Part shown: positions 15,999 through 24,908 of the stretch, in pieces
How positions within the stretch are numbered: position 1 is the stretch's first letter
Layout: each line of letters begins with the position of its first letter
Assembly (NCBI GenBank): GCA_934408725.1
Contig: CAKRVB010000024.1
Location: 1-43,039 of the forward strand
DNA: 43,039 nt
Direction of reading: 5' to 3'
DNA from: an uncultured Marvinbryantia sp.
GTDB lineage: Bacteria; Bacillota; Clostridia; Lachnospirales; Lachnospiraceae
Position numbers and translations under genes: made by a program
The notes under the pieces: generated by a model
Database searches by the model: none
What the model saw: only the letters and a program-made list of their open reading frames with translations
What the model was told of the DNA's origin: nothing

Positions 15999-16817
15999 TT
16001 ACTTTTCCTTCTTGTCCAGTGACTCATGCGCCAGACGCACAGTCTCTCTGATGTCAAATGCCACATCTTCGATCTCACTGCCTTCTGGCATCTTCTGCAG
16101 ATGCAGCAGATATTCAATATTTCCTTCCGGTCCCTTGATCGGAGAATACTCCAGATTCTTTGGCTGGAAGAAAATGCTTTTTGCATAATCAGTCACCATC
16201 TCGATCACTTCCTGGTGAACAGCCGGATCTCTGACCACACCTTTTTTACCGACTTTTTCCCTGCCTGCTTCAAACTGTGGCTTGATCAGACAGGCAATCT
16301 GTCCGTCTTCAGTCAGAAGATTTCTTACCGGAAGCAATACTTTTGTCAGTGAAATAAAAGATACATCAATGGAGGAAAATGCTACCGGCTCCTGAATATC
16401 TTCTGGTGTCACATAACGGATATTTGTCTTTTCCATACAGACAACTCTCGGATCTTGTCTCAGTTTCCAGTCCAGCTGTCCATATCCTACATCTACAGAA
16501 TAGACCTTCACCGCTCCATTCTGAAGCATACAGTCAGTAAAGCCTCCTGTAGAAGCTCCCACATCCATGCAGACTTTTCCGGCCAGTGTAATATCAAATT
16601 TCTCCATTGCCTTTTCCAGTTTCAGTCCTCCACGACTGACGTACTTCAGCGTATTGCCCTTTACAGTAATCTCCACTTTGTCAGCAAACATGGTTCCCGC
16701 TTTGTCTTCCCGTTCTCCATCTACCAGCACGCACCCTGCCATGATCAGAGCCTTTGCCTTTTCCCTGGATGGTGCCAGCTGGCGCTGTACCATCAATACA
16801 TCTAATCTTTCCTTCAT
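15999..16817 (-). CDS. tlyA: TlyA-family rRNA 2'-O-methyltransferase
   Basis: A 272-aa protein with an N-terminal S4 RNA-binding domain (1-60) and a Rossmann methyltransferase of the FtsJ type with the SAM loop DVGASTGGFTDC (about 85-96). In mycobacteria TlyA methylates 16S and 23S rRNA; in Firmicutes the homologue (YqxC) is less studied. The old name hemolysin A is not supported by anything visible here. ATG at 16817 overlaps the dxs stop by 4 bases. Confidence 0.9.
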   Translation of the reverse strand: MKERLDVLMVQRQLAPSREKAKALIMAGCVLVDGEREDKAGTMFADKVEITVKGNTLKYVSRGGLKLEKAMEKFDITLAGKVCMDVGASTGGFTDCMLQNGAVKVYSVDVGYGQLDWKLRQDPRVVCMEKTNIRYVTPEDIQEPVAFSSIDVSFISLTKVLLPVRNLLTEDGQIACLIKPQFEAGREKVGKKGVVRDPAVHQEVIEMVTDYAKSIFFQPKNLEYSPIKGPEGNIEYLLHLQKMPEGSEIEDVAFDIRETVRLAHESLDKKEK

Positions 16818-18685
16818 TTTGTCAGTCCTATATATTCTATCACTATTTTTTTCACAATAGACTCTGCATCAATTCCGCATTCCTGCTTCAGCAGATCCAC
16901 ATTGCCATGTTCTACATAATCATCCGGAAGTGCAATCGAGATCATCCTTGTCTTACTTTTGATCTCATTGAGGTACTCCAGCACTGCTTCCCCGAAGCCT
17001 CCTGCCTTCACATTTTCTTCCATCGTAACCAGCAGATTATGCTCTGACTGCACGGTCCGAAGCATTTCCTGATCCAGAGGCTTCACAAATCTGGCATTCA
17101 CCAGTGTACAGCCATATCCCATTTCACGAAGCCTGTCACGTACTTCTACTGCCGTCTTTACCATACTGCCCACTGCAAGCAGCGCAATCTCATTCTCATC
17201 ATAAATGGTCTCCCATTTTCCATATTCAATCGGCGTACGGAACCTGGCCAGTCCATCATAGGCTTCTCCCCTTGGATAGCGCAGAGAAATCGGTCCGTCA
17301 TAATGTACCGCAAACTTCATCATATCGGACAGTTCCCATTTATTCTTCGGTGCCATCACACACATATTCGGAATCGATGACATATAAGACAGATCAAAAA
17401 TCCCCTGATGGGTCTCTCCGTCACTTCCCACCAGGCCTGCACGGTCAATGGCAAAAATCACCGGAAGATTCTGAATACAGACATCATGGATCACCTGATC
17501 ATACGCTCTCTGTAAAAACGAAGAGTAGACCGCCACGACCGGCTTCAGGCCTGCCGCTGCCAGACCTGCCGCAAAAGTCACTGCATGCTGTTCTGCAATT
17601 CCCACATCAAAGAAACGGTCCGGGAACATATTCCGGAACCGTTTCAGTCCGGTTCCATCCGGCATAGCTGCCGTCACTGCTACCACATTCGGTTCCCGAT
17701 CTCCCATTTTTCTCATAACAGTAGAGAAAATATCCGTGTAGTTTGCCTTTACTCTTTTCTTCTTCGGCAGTCCGGTCTCGATGACAAACGGCTCTGCACC
17801 ATGGAATCTTGCCGGATGACGCATCGCAGGCTCATATCCCTGCCCCTTCTGGGTACAGACATGTACCAGAACTGCTCCATTTACCTGTTTTGCTTCCCGG
17901 AAAGCCCGGGTCAGCTGGTCAATGTTGTGTCCATCGTATGGTCCCAGATAGGTCAGCCCCATCTCTTCAAAAAGCATACCAGGAACAAAGAACTGTTTAA
18001 TGCTGTTCTTTGTTTTCCGAATTCCACGAATCAACTGTTCTCCACGTCCCGGTAAACGTGACAGCGTATTCTCTACACCTGCTTTCAGATTCTGGTATCC
18101 TTCCTTTGTCCGTATCTGATTCAGATATTCTGAAAATCCACCCACATTTTCTGCTATAGACATATTATTATCATTCAAAACAATAATATAATTCCGTTTC
18201 AGGCGTGATGCATTATTCAACGCTTCCCAGGCCATTCCGCCGGTAAGAGAGCCATCACCAATCACAGAAATCACGTAATTGTCCTCACCCTTCAGCTGAC
18301 TTGCCATAGCAAGTCCCAGCCCTGCTGAAATCGAGGTAGAGCTGTGTCCGGTATCAAATGCATCACATGGACTTTCCTTTCTCTTTGGGAAACCGCTCAT
18401 TCCGCCATATTTGCGTAAAGTATCAAATCCGTCTCTTCTTCCTGTCAGAAGCTTATGTGTATAAGACTGATGTCCTACATCCCAGATCATCTTATCTTCC
18501 GGTAAATGGAAAGACAGATGCAGTGCCATGGTCAGCTCTACCACACCCAGATTTGACCCCAGATGCCCGCCATTCTCACTGATCTTCTGAATCAGAAATT
18601 CACGGATCTCTCCTGCCAGCTGAGGCAGATCCTTTTTCTCTATATTCTGTATATCATTTTCTTTTTGAATTTTATCCAAAATCAT
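16814..18685 (-). CDS. dxs: 1-Deoxy-D-xylulose-5-phosphate synthase
   Basis: A 623-aa thiamine diphosphate enzyme that joins pyruvate and glyceraldehyde-3-phosphate in the first step of the MEP isoprenoid pathway. The ThDP motif GDGSLTGGMAWEALNNA (near residue 146) and the HLGSNLG and DVGHQSYTHKLLTGR segments are intact, as is the transketolase C-terminal region. ATG at 18685 has GGGAGA ahead. It is placed between ispA and tlyA, as in Bacillus, and shares its operon with the prenyl synthase, so early and middle isoprenoid steps are co-expressed. Confidence 0.96.
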   Translation of the reverse strand: MILDKIQKENDIQNIEKKDLPQLAGEIREFLIQKISENGGHLGSNLGVVELTMALHLSFHLPEDKMIWDVGHQSYTHKLLTGRRDGFDTLRKYGGMSGFPKRKESPCDAFDTGHSSTSISAGLGLAMASQLKGEDNYVISVIGDGSLTGGMAWEALNNASRLKRNYIIVLNDNNMSIAENVGGFSEYLNQIRTKEGYQNLKAGVENTLSRLPGRGEQLIRGIRKTKNSIKQFFVPGMLFEEMGLTYLGPYDGHNIDQLTRAFREAKQVNGAVLVHVCTQKGQGYEPAMRHPARFHGAEPFVIETGLPKKKRVKANYTDIFSTVMRKMGDREPNVVAVTAAMPDGTGLKRFRNMFPDRFFDVGIAEQHAVTFAAGLAAAGLKPVVAVYSSFLQRAYDQVIHDVCIQNLPVIFAIDRAGLVGSDGETHQGIFDLSYMSSIPNMCVMAPKNKWELSDMMKFAVHYDGPISLRYPRGEAYDGLARFRTPIEYGKWETIYDENEIALLAVGSMVKTAVEVRDRLREMGYGCTLVNARFVKPLDQEMLRTVQSEHNLLVTMEENVKAGGFGEAVLEYLNEIKSKTRMISIALPDDYVEHGNVDLLKQECGIDAESIVKKIVIEYIGLTK

Positions 18686-18686
18686 A

Positions 18687-19574
18687 TTATTTCTCCCTGA
18701 TGACCAATTCCAGAATCAGATTCCTCAGGAATTCATTTTTTCTTCCCAGCTGATCCAGGACATCAATAGCCCGTCCGGAGATCTCTTTTACGTCCTTTTC
18801 AGCCTTCTTCAGACCTTCCATGGTCACATATGTTGTCTTATGATTTTTTTCATCACTGTTAATCGGCTTGCCAAGTACCTGGCTGGTACTGGTCACATCC
18901 AGAATGTCATCTCTGATCTGGAATGCCAGTCCCACATCAGAGGCCACCTGTTCGATCTGTGCTGCTTCGTCCGCAGACGCTCCTGCCAGAATGGCTCCCA
19001 CCATCATGGATCCTTCGATCAGAGCACTGGTCTTAAGGCGGTAGATAAAATCAAGCTGTCCGCGGCTTAAGTCTTTTCCAGACTGTTCTACGTCTACTGA
19101 CTGGCCGCCAATCATTCCTGTTATCCCTGTTTTTCTGGCCAGTACTGCCATCGCCTTTCCCACAACCGGATTCTCCGGTTCCATCTCAAATGCTCTGGAT
19201 GCCGTCTCATACGCCAGATTCAAAAGACCATCTCCTGCCAGAATCGCCATTGCCTCCCCATATACAATATGGGTAGTCTTTCTTCCTCTGCGGTATTCAT
19301 CATTATCCATAGCCGGAAGATCATCGTGAATCAGAGAATGGGTATGAATCATCTCCATCGCCGCCATAAATGGCTCCACAATCCTGCCGGTACCGCCAAA
19401 TAACCGATAAGTTTCCTGCATCAACAGCGGACGAAGCCGCTTCCCCCCTGCCTGCATACTGTAATTCATTGCCTGAAGCAATGTTTTCTGATATCCTGTC
19501 TCTTCCGGAAGATACTGGTAAAGAATCTCCTGTACCTCTTCCGTCCGTTTGCTCCATTCATCCCGGAAAGTCAC
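18687..19574 (-). CDS. ispA: Polyprenyl (farnesyl/geranylgeranyl) diphosphate synthase
   Basis: A protein of about 295 aa with the first Asp-rich motif in HDDLPAMDNDEYRRGR (near residue 80) and the second in FQIRDDILD (near residue 220). It elongates isopentenyl diphosphate chains, most likely to C15. The reading frame begins with ATG at 19592, but that has no ribosome-binding site and overlaps xseB by 35 bases; a GTG at 19574 has GGTGA 5 bases ahead, so GTG is preferred and cuts the overlap to 17 bases. Followed directly by dxs (1-base gap). Product length is not settled by sequence alone. Confidence 0.92.
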   Translation of the reverse strand: MTFRDEWSKRTEEVQEILYQYLPEETGYQKTLLQAMNYSMQAGGKRLRPLLMQETYRLFGGTGRIVEPFMAAMEMIHTHSLIHDDLPAMDNDEYRRGRKTTHIVYGEAMAILAGDGLLNLAYETASRAFEMEPENPVVGKAMAVLARKTGITGMIGGQSVDVEQSGKDLSRGQLDFIYRLKTSALIEGSMMVGAILAGASADEAAQIEQVASDVGLAFQIRDDILDVTSTSQVLGKPINSDEKNHKTTYVTMEGLKKAEKDVKEISGRAIDVLDQLGRKNEFLRNLILELVIREK

Positions 19575-19791
19575 AATAATCACCTTCTTCATTTATCATC
19601 TGCATTTTCTTCTCTACTGTATCCAGCTTCTCATTGCAGCTTTTTACAAGCTCCATACCTTCTTTATATGTCTGAAACGACTCTTCCAGCGTAGTCTCCC
19701 TGTTCTCCAGCACCAGAAGCAGTTCTTCCAGTTTTGCAAAGGATTCTTCCAGGGTAAGATCTTCGTTTTTCTTCTTCTCCTGCTCCATCAT
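19558..19791 (-). CDS. xseB: Exodeoxyribonuclease VII small subunit
   Basis: A 77-aa, helical, Glu-rich protein matching XseB, with LTLEESFAKLEELLLVLENRETTLEESF as the conserved core. It forms a complex with XseA, degrading single-stranded DNA from either end. Starts with two ATG codons in a row (MM); the first overlaps the xseA stop by 4 bases. Confidence 0.94.
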   Translation of the reverse strand: MMEQEKKKNEDLTLEESFAKLEELLLVLENRETTLEESFQTYKEGMELVKSCNEKLDTVEKKMQMINEEGDYCDFPG

Positions 19792-21002
19792 ACGCTCCAG
19801 TCCTCTGTCTTTTCTTTTTCTTTTACCTCTGCCAGAATCTGTCCGTCAGATACATAGATCTGCAACAGATCTCCCGGCTGCACCTGCTCTGTTGCTGTGA
19901 TCTTCTTTCCCCTGGCATCCGCTGTATAGGAATACCCCTGACTCAGCTTCTCCAGTGGTGACATTCCCTTCATTCGTTCCACATAAATCATCAGCTGATG
20001 CCGACGTTCTTTCATGGTCTGCTGCATCAACATCTGAAGTTCTTCTTCTATATCCGTCAGTCTCTGATATTTTTCCTGAATCTGATGCTGTGGACTTACA
20101 TACTTCAGCTTTTCCTGCAAATGCTCCAGTTCTTTTTTTCTGTCCGACAAACGCTCACTCATTCGATTCTGCAGCCGCTGCTGCATATCCTGTAACTGTC
20201 CCTGGATGGCTGCCATATCTGCCACTGCCAGCTCTGCTGCCGCTGAAGGCGTCGGTGCCCGCAGGTCCGCTACATAATCTGCTATCGTAAAATCTGTCTC
20301 ATGCCCCACTGCTGAGATCACCGGTGTCTCACATTGAAAGATTGCTCTTGCGACCTTTTCTTCATTAAAAGCCCACAGATCCTCCATGGAACCGCCACCT
20401 CTTCCGACAATGATCACATCCACATGACTCTGATCCAGAAGTTCAATGCCCCGTACAATGCTGTCGGCAGCCTCTTCTCCCTGCACCAGTGCAGGATACA
20501 GAATCAGCTGCACATAAGGATTCCGCCGGTAAGAAATATTCATAATATCACGAATAGCCGCCCCGGTAGGCGCGGTTACGATTCCGACCCGCCGGCTAAA
20601 TGCCGGTATCGGCTGCTTATATTCCGGGGCAAACATCCCCATCTCTTCCAGTTCCTGCTTCAGTGCCTGAAACTTCTCATACAGCAGTCCCATGCCATCC
20701 TGAATAATCTCCCTGGCATAGAGCTGATACTTTCCGTCTCTTTCATACACACTGATGCTGCCCAGCACAATCACACTTTGGCCATTCTGCATCTGGAACT
20801 TCAGTCCGCTGCGGTTCCCGGCGAACATCACGCAGGCCAGGTTTCCGGAGTCGTCCTTCAAAGAAAAATAAATATGTCCGGATGTGTGATACTTGCAGTT
20901 GGACACTTCTCCTTTGACATAGATGCGGTTCAGCATAAAATCCTGGCGAAACATATTACTGATATAGAGGTTCACCTGTCTGATCGAATATACATTCTTC
21001 AT
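19788..21002 (-). CDS. xseA: Exodeoxyribonuclease VII large subunit
   Basis: A 404-aa subunit with an N-terminal OB-fold (1-100), the catalytic region containing the IIVGRGGGSMEDLWAFN and APTPSAAAELA motifs, and a C-terminal coiled coil with a terminal domain. It degrades single-stranded DNA with XseB. Lies 12 bases after nusB; folD, which sits between nusB and xseA in Bacillus, is absent here. Confidence 0.94.
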   Translation of the reverse strand: MKNVYSIRQVNLYISNMFRQDFMLNRIYVKGEVSNCKYHTSGHIYFSLKDDSGNLACVMFAGNRSGLKFQMQNGQSVIVLGSISVYERDGKYQLYAREIIQDGMGLLYEKFQALKQELEEMGMFAPEYKQPIPAFSRRVGIVTAPTGAAIRDIMNISYRRNPYVQLILYPALVQGEEAADSIVRGIELLDQSHVDVIIVGRGGGSMEDLWAFNEEKVARAIFQCETPVISAVGHETDFTIADYVADLRAPTPSAAAELAVADMAAIQGQLQDMQQRLQNRMSERLSDRKKELEHLQEKLKYVSPQHQIQEKYQRLTDIEEELQMLMQQTMKERRHQLMIYVERMKGMSPLEKLSQGYSYTADARGKKITATEQVQPGDLLQIYVSDGQILAEVKEKEKTEDWSV

Positions 21003-21014
21003 AACAGTTCCAGA

Positions 21015-21419
21015 TTAATCTGCCAGCTTTGCCAGCACTCCATTTACAAATGCAGGTGAATCATCGCCACCGAACTTCTTGGCCAGTTCCACTGCTTCAT
21101 TGATCGCTACCTTTACCGGGATCTCTTCATCCCTCTTCATCTCATATACTGCAAGTCTTAAAATTGCAAGATCTACTTTGGACATACGGCTTGGCTTCCA
21201 GCCAGTCGCTGCGCCGGTCAGGATCTGATCCAGTTCTGTGATCTGTGCTTCGATCTTGTGAAATCTCTCACGAATATAAGCTGCTTCTTCCTCAGTCGGA
21301 ACGGCTCCCTCTACTTCATCCAGATAACGCTCTGCCTGTTCATTCAGCTCGTCTCCATTATAGAATTCCAGTAAAAATAATAATTTAAAAATGTGTTCCC
21401 GAATTTCTCTTCTGCTCAT
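21015..21419 (-). CDS. nusB: Transcription antitermination protein NusB
   Basis: A 134-aa all-helical protein of the NusB family, with MSRREIREHIFKLLFLLEF at the start and the conserved VKVAINEAVELAKKFG helix near residue 107. It binds rRNA boxA with NusE (S10) to prevent early termination of rRNA transcription. ATG at 21419 has AGGAG 8 bases ahead. It follows two hairpins, so it may be read from the asp23-like promoter at reduced level. Confidence 0.94.
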   Translation of the reverse strand: MSRREIREHIFKLLFLLEFYNGDELNEQAERYLDEVEGAVPTEEEAAYIRERFHKIEAQITELDQILTGAATGWKPSRMSKVDLAILRLAVYEMKRDEEIPVKVAINEAVELAKKFGGDDSPAFVNGVLAKLAD

Positions 21420-21457
21420 CTTACACTCCTTGTCTCTTTCTCATTCTCTCTACGATG

Positions 21458-21510
21458 AAAAAAGAATCCTGACATGCAGGATTCTCCACCTGCGGTGGGT
21501 TGCCACCGCA
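21458..21510 (-). terminator. Tandem hairpins between the asp23-like gene and nusB (terminator or attenuator)
   Basis: On the minus strand an 8-bp TGCGGTGG/CCACCGCA hairpin (21491-21510) is followed by an 8-bp GAATCCTG/CAGGATTC hairpin (21464-21484) and a run of six T residues. The second is a good terminator. No promoter was seen between it and nusB (only 38 bases), so it may be partial or regulated. Confidence 0.7.
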
Positions 21511-21517
21511 ACATATT

Positions 21518-21904
21518 CTATTTTCCGTTCTCCATTGTCACATTGGCAATCTTAATATTTACATTCTCTACTTTCAGGCCGGTCATACTCTCGATCGCTG
21601 TCTTCACCTTTTCCTGTACCTGGCCACAGGTCTTCGGAATGCTGAAACCATAATCCAGATTCAATGCCAGATCTACATTCACGGTATCATTCTCTATAGC
21701 AATCTTCACGCCTTTGGAAAGATTCTTGATTCCCAGCTTGCTGACCAGCTCATTGGTAATATTCCCTACCATGCTTGCCACGCCTTTTACTTCTGTAGCT
21801 GCCAGTCCTGCAATAATTGTCACTACTTCATTGGATATCTGAACCTGTCCTTTTTCATCACTGCTTGTTACTGTATAATTCTTCTGAACTTCTTCTTTTC
21901 CCAT
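21518..21904 (-). CDS. Asp23/Gls24 family envelope stress protein (YqhY-like)
   Basis: A 128-aa protein of the Asp23/Gls24 (DUF322) family. VQISNEVVTIIAGLAATEVKGVASM at residues 22-46 is the family core. In Bacillus the YqhY homologue lies just before nusB and is tied to acetyl-CoA carboxylase, which agrees with the position here. ATG at 21904 has a perfect AAAGGAGGT 8 bases ahead; the frame is open for 26 more codons, but these lie in the leader of the predicted promoter, so the shorter start is used. It is the first gene of the transcript that may extend to nusB. Confidence 0.9.
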   Translation of the reverse strand: MGKEEVQKNYTVTSSDEKGQVQISNEVVTIIAGLAATEVKGVASMVGNITNELVSKLGIKNLSKGVKIAIENDTVNVDLALNLDYGFSIPKTCGQVQEKVKTAIESMTGLKVENVNIKIANVTMENGK

Positions 21905-21994
21905 ATCGGAGACCTCCTTTGCGACGTTCCCTGATCGTAGTTGTTCAGTTTCTTCCTTGTCTGAACAGTTACTTCTGACCAATATCTACCGTCA

Positions 21995-22023
21995 AGTATA
22001 ACAAACTTTCATTTTTTTGTAAA
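21995..22023 (-). promoter_or_regulatory. Promoter of the asp23-like gene
   Basis: On the minus strand TTTACA (22018-22023), a 17-base spacer and TATACT (21995-22000). It begins immediately after the prfC stop codon and gives a leader of about 80 bases. Confidence 0.7.
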
Positions 22024-23613
22024 CTACTGACGTCCAAATTCCGCCAGTTTTAATCCAGGGTTACGATCCAGTGTCATACCGATGCTCCATGAATTTACCC
22101 AGATCAGAAGTGGATTGCCCTTCATATCTTTTACTTTCTTCATATCGGAAGTACCAACCAGACTGTTCAGGTCAAAGTCTTCATTTTCAATCCAGCGAAT
22201 ATGTTCATATGGCAGATTTTCCAGTCGGATCTCCACATTATATTCATTCTCCAGGCGGTACTTCAGCACCTCAAACTGCAGAACACCTACTACGCCCACA
22301 ATGATCTCTTCCAGTCCGGTGTTGTATTCCTGGAAGATCTGAATAGCACCTTCCTGCGCAATCTGGGTGATTCCCTTTACGAACTGCTTTCTCTTCATGG
22401 TATCTACCTGACGCACCCTGGCAAAATGCTCCGGTGCAAATGTCGGAATTCCCTCATAACAGAACTTCTTTCCCGGCATGCAGATGGTATCTCCAATCGA
22501 GTAAATTCCAGGATCAAAAACACCGATAATATCTCCTGCATAAGCTTCATCTACTACATGCCGCTCCTGTGCCATCATCTGCTGAGGCTGGGAAAGACGC
22601 TGCTTCTTGTCCCCCTGCACATGATAAACTTCCATTCCTGCATCGAATCTTCCGGAGCAGATGCGCATAAAGGCAATACGGTCTCTGTGCGCCTTATTCA
22701 TATTCGCCTGAATCTTAAATACGAAAGCGGAAAAATCTTCTTTAATCGGATCGATCTCACCGATATCTGCCATACGTGGAAGCGGTGGAGTGGTCATCTG
22801 AAGGAAGTGCTTCAGGAAAATCTCTACACCAAAATTGGTCAGGGCTGATCCAAAGAACACCGGTGACAGTTCTCCCTTATCTACCAGTTCCTGATCAAAC
22901 TCTGCACTTGCTCCATCCAGCAGCTCGATCTCATCCATCAGCTGCCCATAATGTTCTTCGCCTGTGAACGCCTTCAATTCCGGAGAATCCACTGATATCT
23001 CCTCTGCCAGTCCCTCTTTGGTTCCTTTTTCTGTATCCCTGAATACAGTAACCTTACGGCTGCCCCGTTCATAGACTCCTTTGAATTCCTTACCGGAACC
23101 AATCGGCCAGTTAATCGGGCAGGTGGCAATTCCCAGTTCTTTTTCGATATCGTCCAGCAGTTCAAAGGTATCATTGGCATCACGGTCCATCTTATTGATA
23201 AACGTAAAGATCGGAATATGACGCATGACACATACCTTAAACAGCTTTCTTGTCTGTGCCTCCACACCCTTGGAAGCATCAATCACCATCACAGCGGAAT
23301 CTGCTGCCATCAGAGTACGATAGGTATCTTCTGAGAAGTCCTGATGTCCAGGCGTATCCAGAATATTGATACAGTAGCCGTCATAGTTAAACTGTAGTAC
23401 GGAAGATGTGACAGAAATACCTCTTTCTTTCTCAATCTCCATCCAGTCTGATACCGCATGACGGGCGGTTGCTTTTCCTTTTACGGAACCGGCAAGATTA
23501 ATCGCACCTCCATAAAGTAAAAACTTCTCTGTCAGTGTTGTCTTACCTGCATCCGGGTGGGATATAATCGCAAAAGTTCTTCGTTTCTTTATCTCACTTG
23601 TAATATCTGCCAC
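22024..23613 (-). CDS. prfC: Peptide chain release factor 3
   Basis: A GTPase of about 529 aa that recycles class I release factors after stop-codon recognition. Its G motifs are SHPDAGKTT, DTPGHQDF and NKMD; the RF3-type C-terminal domains follow. The open frame starts at a TTG (23634), but that is about where transcription should begin from the promoter at 23640-23668; GTG at 23613 has AAGGAG 8 bases ahead and matches the family start (ADITSEIKKRRTFAIISHPD), so it is preferred. In Bacillus this position between spoIIIAH and the yqhY gene holds accB-accC; here RF3 sits instead. Monocistronic by promoter and downstream promoter. Confidence 0.93.
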   Translation of the reverse strand: MADITSEIKKRRTFAIISHPDAGKTTLTEKFLLYGGAINLAGSVKGKATARHAVSDWMEIEKERGISVTSSVLQFNYDGYCINILDTPGHQDFSEDTYRTLMAADSAVMVIDASKGVEAQTRKLFKVCVMRHIPIFTFINKMDRDANDTFELLDDIEKELGIATCPINWPIGSGKEFKGVYERGSRKVTVFRDTEKGTKEGLAEEISVDSPELKAFTGEEHYGQLMDEIELLDGASAEFDQELVDKGELSPVFFGSALTNFGVEIFLKHFLQMTTPPLPRMADIGEIDPIKEDFSAFVFKIQANMNKAHRDRIAFMRICSGRFDAGMEVYHVQGDKKQRLSQPQQMMAQERHVVDEAYAGDIIGVFDPGIYSIGDTICMPGKKFCYEGIPTFAPEHFARVRQVDTMKRKQFVKGITQIAQEGAIQIFQEYNTGLEEIIVGVVGVLQFEVLKYRLENEYNVEIRLENLPYEHIRWIENEDFDLNSLVGTSDMKKVKDMKGNPLLIWVNSWSIGMTLDRNPGLKLAEFGRQ

Positions 23614-23639
23614 TATCTTTTCTCCTTCTTCCAACTCAT

Positions 23640-23668
23640 TATCTAAATCATATGTAATCTTCTGTCAA
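23640..23668 (-). promoter_or_regulatory. Promoter of prfC
   Basis: On the minus strand a perfect TTGACA (23663-23668), a 17-base spacer and TAGATA (23640-23645). Transcription would start near 23633, giving a 20-base leader to GTG at 23613. Confidence 0.72.
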
Positions 23669-23681
23669 CCTTTAAATTCTA

Positions 23682-23738
23682 ACAGAGGAAAAACCCTCTG
23701 TCAATGGGGTACCGGTCATTCCAGGCCCGATACCCCAT
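23682..23738 (-). terminator. Tandem hairpins after spoIIIAH, probable terminator
   Basis: On the minus strand an 8-bp ATGGGGTA/TACCCCAT stem (23704-23738) with some inner pairing is followed by a 7-bp ACAGAGG/CCTCTGT hairpin (23682-23701) with T residues in its loop. They end the spoIIIA operon just before the prfC promoter. Confidence 0.65.
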
Positions 23739-23748
23739 GAAATTAAGT

Positions 23749-24345
23749 TTATTCTCCGCTTACCGGTGTAATGATTATGTTCTCTCCAGGTACTTCTGCC
23801 TTTCTTTTCACAATGTCCTCTATCTGAGCCCGCTGACTGTCCGATATCTCTGCCATATTTATGACTACATCGGCGCTGTTGTCGGTAATGCTTACCACAC
23901 TGTCTTCGAACCCTTTTGCATCTAACAAGAGTTCCGCTGCCGCTTCGCGCTCCGCTATGTCAGTAAGAGACGTGATGCTGTCGATCGCAGTCTGTTTCTG
24001 CGCATCAGCAATGGTGTCATTATTAATCACTTCCATCAAGGTCTCTTTATTCTGGGCACGAAGCTGTTCTCTTGTCAGTTTGGCGGATGCAGAGAATTCT
24101 GATCCCCCAACGCTGGTCAGTACTGCTTCACCAGGTGTATCCGTCACTTCTCCTTCTTCCGTCAGATCGTATCCGTTTTCCATCAGTACCTGTTCTTCCT
24201 GGGAAGTCTTTCTGGATACTGCCTCCTCCAGCTGTGTACCGGAATAATTCAGGTACCCGGCTACCGCTATCATAATTGCCAGTGCAGTGATAATCATCTG
24301 GTTTTTCTTTACCACACGTTTCACCTGCGCTTCCTCCTTCCTCAT
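23749..24345 (-). CDS. spoIIIAH: Stage III sporulation protein AH
   Basis: A 198-aa protein with one N-terminal membrane helix (about residues 18-32) and a C-terminal YscJ/FliF-like ring-building domain (about 100-195). In the family, AH in the mother-cell membrane pairs with forespore SpoIIQ to form the feeding channel between the two cells. ATG overlaps the upstream spoIIIAG stop by 4 bases. Last gene of the operon, followed by hairpins. A spoIIQ gene is not in the window. Confidence 0.9.
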   Translation of the reverse strand: MRKEEAQVKRVVKKNQMIITALAIMIAVAGYLNYSGTQLEEAVSRKTSQEEQVLMENGYDLTEEGEVTDTPGEAVLTSVGGSEFSASAKLTREQLRAQNKETLMEVINNDTIADAQKQTAIDSITSLTDIAEREAAAELLLDAKGFEDSVVSITDNSADVVINMAEISDSQRAQIEDIVKRKAEVPGENIIITPVSGE

Positions 24346-24908
24346 ATCATCTTGATTACTTTGATTTTATGCGCCTCTATTCCAAATAATGCCATAGCCG
24401 CTTCCGTTATATTTTTTGCCACCACCGCATTATCACCACCCTGGGCCAGAATCAGAACCCCTTCGATCTTCGGTGCATTGGTTCTGGTCACATAAGGAGT
24501 CTCCCTGCCTTGTCCGTCTTTTTCCAGTACGGTGGTCTCTTCCTTATTTTCCTGCTGGCTTTTTCCTGCATTTGTACTGTCATCACCGTCCTGATTCATC
24601 TGCCTCTGTACCGTCTGATCCTTTTCTACAATGCTTTCCCGGCTTACCGATTCCGTAATCATTACCTGCACCTTTCCGGCTCCGTCCATTTGTGTCAGGA
24701 TTGTTTCCAGTCTTTTTTCATACCATGTCAGTTCCCCCAGATCAGCTTCTTCCTGCGGACTGCTTTTGTTTTCACTCTCTGTTGTACTTCCTGCCGTACT
24801 TTCCCGTTCCTTCCCGGAAGGAAATACCGCCGTCATAATCAGTATGCCCACTAACAACAAAAGTATCCACTGTTCTTTTCGAATCTGTTCCAATCTGAAT
24901 GGCTTCAT
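24342..24908 (-). CDS. spoIIIAG: Stage III sporulation protein AG
   Basis: A 188-aa protein with one N-terminal membrane helix (about 13-30), a Ser/Glu-rich linker and a ring-building domain with KVQVMITESV. In Bacillus it forms a large ring in the channel. ATG at 24908 has GGAGG upstream. The start lies inside the extended end of spoIIIAF. Confidence 0.88.
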   Translation of the reverse strand: MKPFRLEQIRKEQWILLLLVGILIMTAVFPSGKERESTAGSTTESENKSSPQEEADLGELTWYEKRLETILTQMDGAGKVQVMITESVSRESIVEKDQTVQRQMNQDGDDSTNAGKSQQENKEETTVLEKDGQGRETPYVTRTNAPKIEGVLILAQGGDNAVVAKNITEAAMALFGIEAHKIKVIKMI

